Source: Bacteroidota bacterium (lineage in GTDB: Bacteria; Bacteroidota; Ignavibacteria; UBA10030). From it: DNA of 6,578 nt. This document shows positions 6,052-6,578 of the stretch, piece by piece. Below the pieces are notes generated by a model. The model worked only from the letters and a program-made list of their open reading frames with translations, ran no database searches and had not been told where the DNA came from. The stretch's first letter is position 1, and each line of letters starts with the position of its first letter. The position numbers and the translations under genes are program-made. The stretch covers positions 1 through 6,578 of the forward strand of contig DMMN01000071.1 in NCBI GenBank assembly GCA_003453835.1, written 5' to 3'.

Positions 6052-6578
6052 ATGAAAGTGATTGATCTGGAGGAGCATCATCAATCGCTTTATTTCTCCT
6101 GTCTTGAAGACTGGTCCGACGAGATAAAAGAAGCAGGCAACCATAAAGAAGTCTGGTTCTCGCGCATGAAGGACAAGGGCCTCCGCGTGAAGCTGGCCGT
6201 CGATGTTGACGGGACGGTCGGAGGGATGATTCAGTACGCACCTATCGAGTACTCGTTCGTGGAGGGGAAGGATTTGTACTTCATTTACTGCATTTGGGTG
6301 CACGGCCACAAGCAGGGGCGCGGGAATTTCCAGAAACGAGGGATGGGAACAGCGCTCCTGCAATCGGCGGAGGAAGACGTGAGAGCCCTCGGCGCAAAAG
6401 GGATCGTTGCCTGGGGTTTGCGATTACCTCTGTGGATGAAGGCATCGTGGTTCAGGAAGCACGGATACAAGATGGTGGACAAGGAAGGGATGCAGGCATT
6501 GCTTTGGAAGCCCTTTGCCCATGATGCCATTCCACCTGTGTGGATCCGCCAGGTTAAGACACCCTCGCCGGTTCCGAA
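6052..6578 (+). CDS. GNAT family N-acetyltransferase, cut by the window end
   Basis: The frame is open from ATG 6052 to the last base: 175 codons, no stop. The protein would move an acetyl group from acetyl-CoA to an amine. The acetyl-CoA loop is Q94-K-R-G-M-G99 in 'NFQKRGMGTALL', preceded by strand 'LYFIYCIWVHGH' (75-86). After it come 'AEEDVRALGAKGIVAWGL' (106-123) and 'WMKASWFRKHGYK' (128-140), the usual last helix and Tyr. 'LLWKPF' (150-155) and 'IPPVWIRQVKTP' (160-171) look like a linker. From memory, acetyltransferases with this arrangement often carry a C-terminal YoaP/thioredoxin-like domain, which would lie beyond the edge. No signal peptide, so cytoplasmic. It has its own strong ribosome binding site and lies 186 bases after the hydrolase, so it is probably a separate unit. 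Substrate unknown. Confidence 0.85.
   Translation, partial: MKVIDLEEHHQSLYFSCLEDWSDEIKEAGNHKEVWFSRMKDKGLRVKLAVDVDGTVGGMIQYAPIEYSFVEGKDLYFIYCIWVHGHKQGRGNFQKRGMGTALLQSAEEDVRALGAKGIVAWGLRLPLWMKASWFRKHGYKMVDKEGMQALLWKPFAHDAIPPVWIRQVKTPSPVP

Noticed and set aside
1..6578. CRISPR array, insertion sequence, tRNA or defence cluster
   Set aside because: I saw no regularly spaced repeats, transposase, integrase, terminal inverted repeats of IS type, cloverleaf-like sequence or defence-type domain in the window.

Overview
The window carries bacterial protein-coding DNA with intermediate to slightly high GC. All supported genes lie on the + strand. Several have clear Shine-Dalgarno sequences (AAGAGG at 426-431, AAGGAG at 3995-4000, GAAGGAG at 6038-6044). 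The gene families (Tat-exported aldo/keto reductase, lipoprotein-like amidohydrolase, serine hydrolases, a GNAT enzyme probably of the YoaP-linked type) suggest a Gram-negative environmental bacterium, perhaps Ignavibacteria/Chlorobi-like or Acidobacteria-like. Nothing in the window fixes the taxon: there is no rRNA, tRNA or marker gene.

Layout: 1-437 has no convincing gene but contains a run of short perfect inverted repeats. 438-1409 is a Tat-signal aldo/keto reductase with an intact catalytic tetrad. 1410-1577 is intergenic, with one doubtful 44-codon ORF. 1578-2644 is a damaged metal-dependent amidohydrolase: an in-frame TAA interrupts its lipoprotein signal peptide, and an internal deletion with frame loss removes the middle of the barrel. 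2700-3887 is an intact cytoplasmic alpha/beta hydrolase. 4009-4188 is a 59-residue helix-turn-helix-like protein. 4357-5865 is an exported, probably lipid-anchored S33/TAP-like alpha/beta hydrolase with an unusual hydrophobic C-terminus. 6052 to the window end is a GNAT acetyltransferase cut by the edge.

The genes do not form an obvious pathway. Gaps of 55 to about 190 bases separate neighbours, several genes have their own ribosome binding site, and I saw no convincing rho-independent terminator. It looks like an accessory stretch of stand-alone metabolic, hydrolytic and detoxification enzymes, one of them decaying. I did not find a recognisable defence, mobile or CRISPR system. The best leads are the doubly broken amidohydrolase, the hairpin-rich 5' region with two competing pairings, the small DNA-binding-like protein with a tandem repeat just upstream, and the doubly hydrophobic S33 hydrolase.
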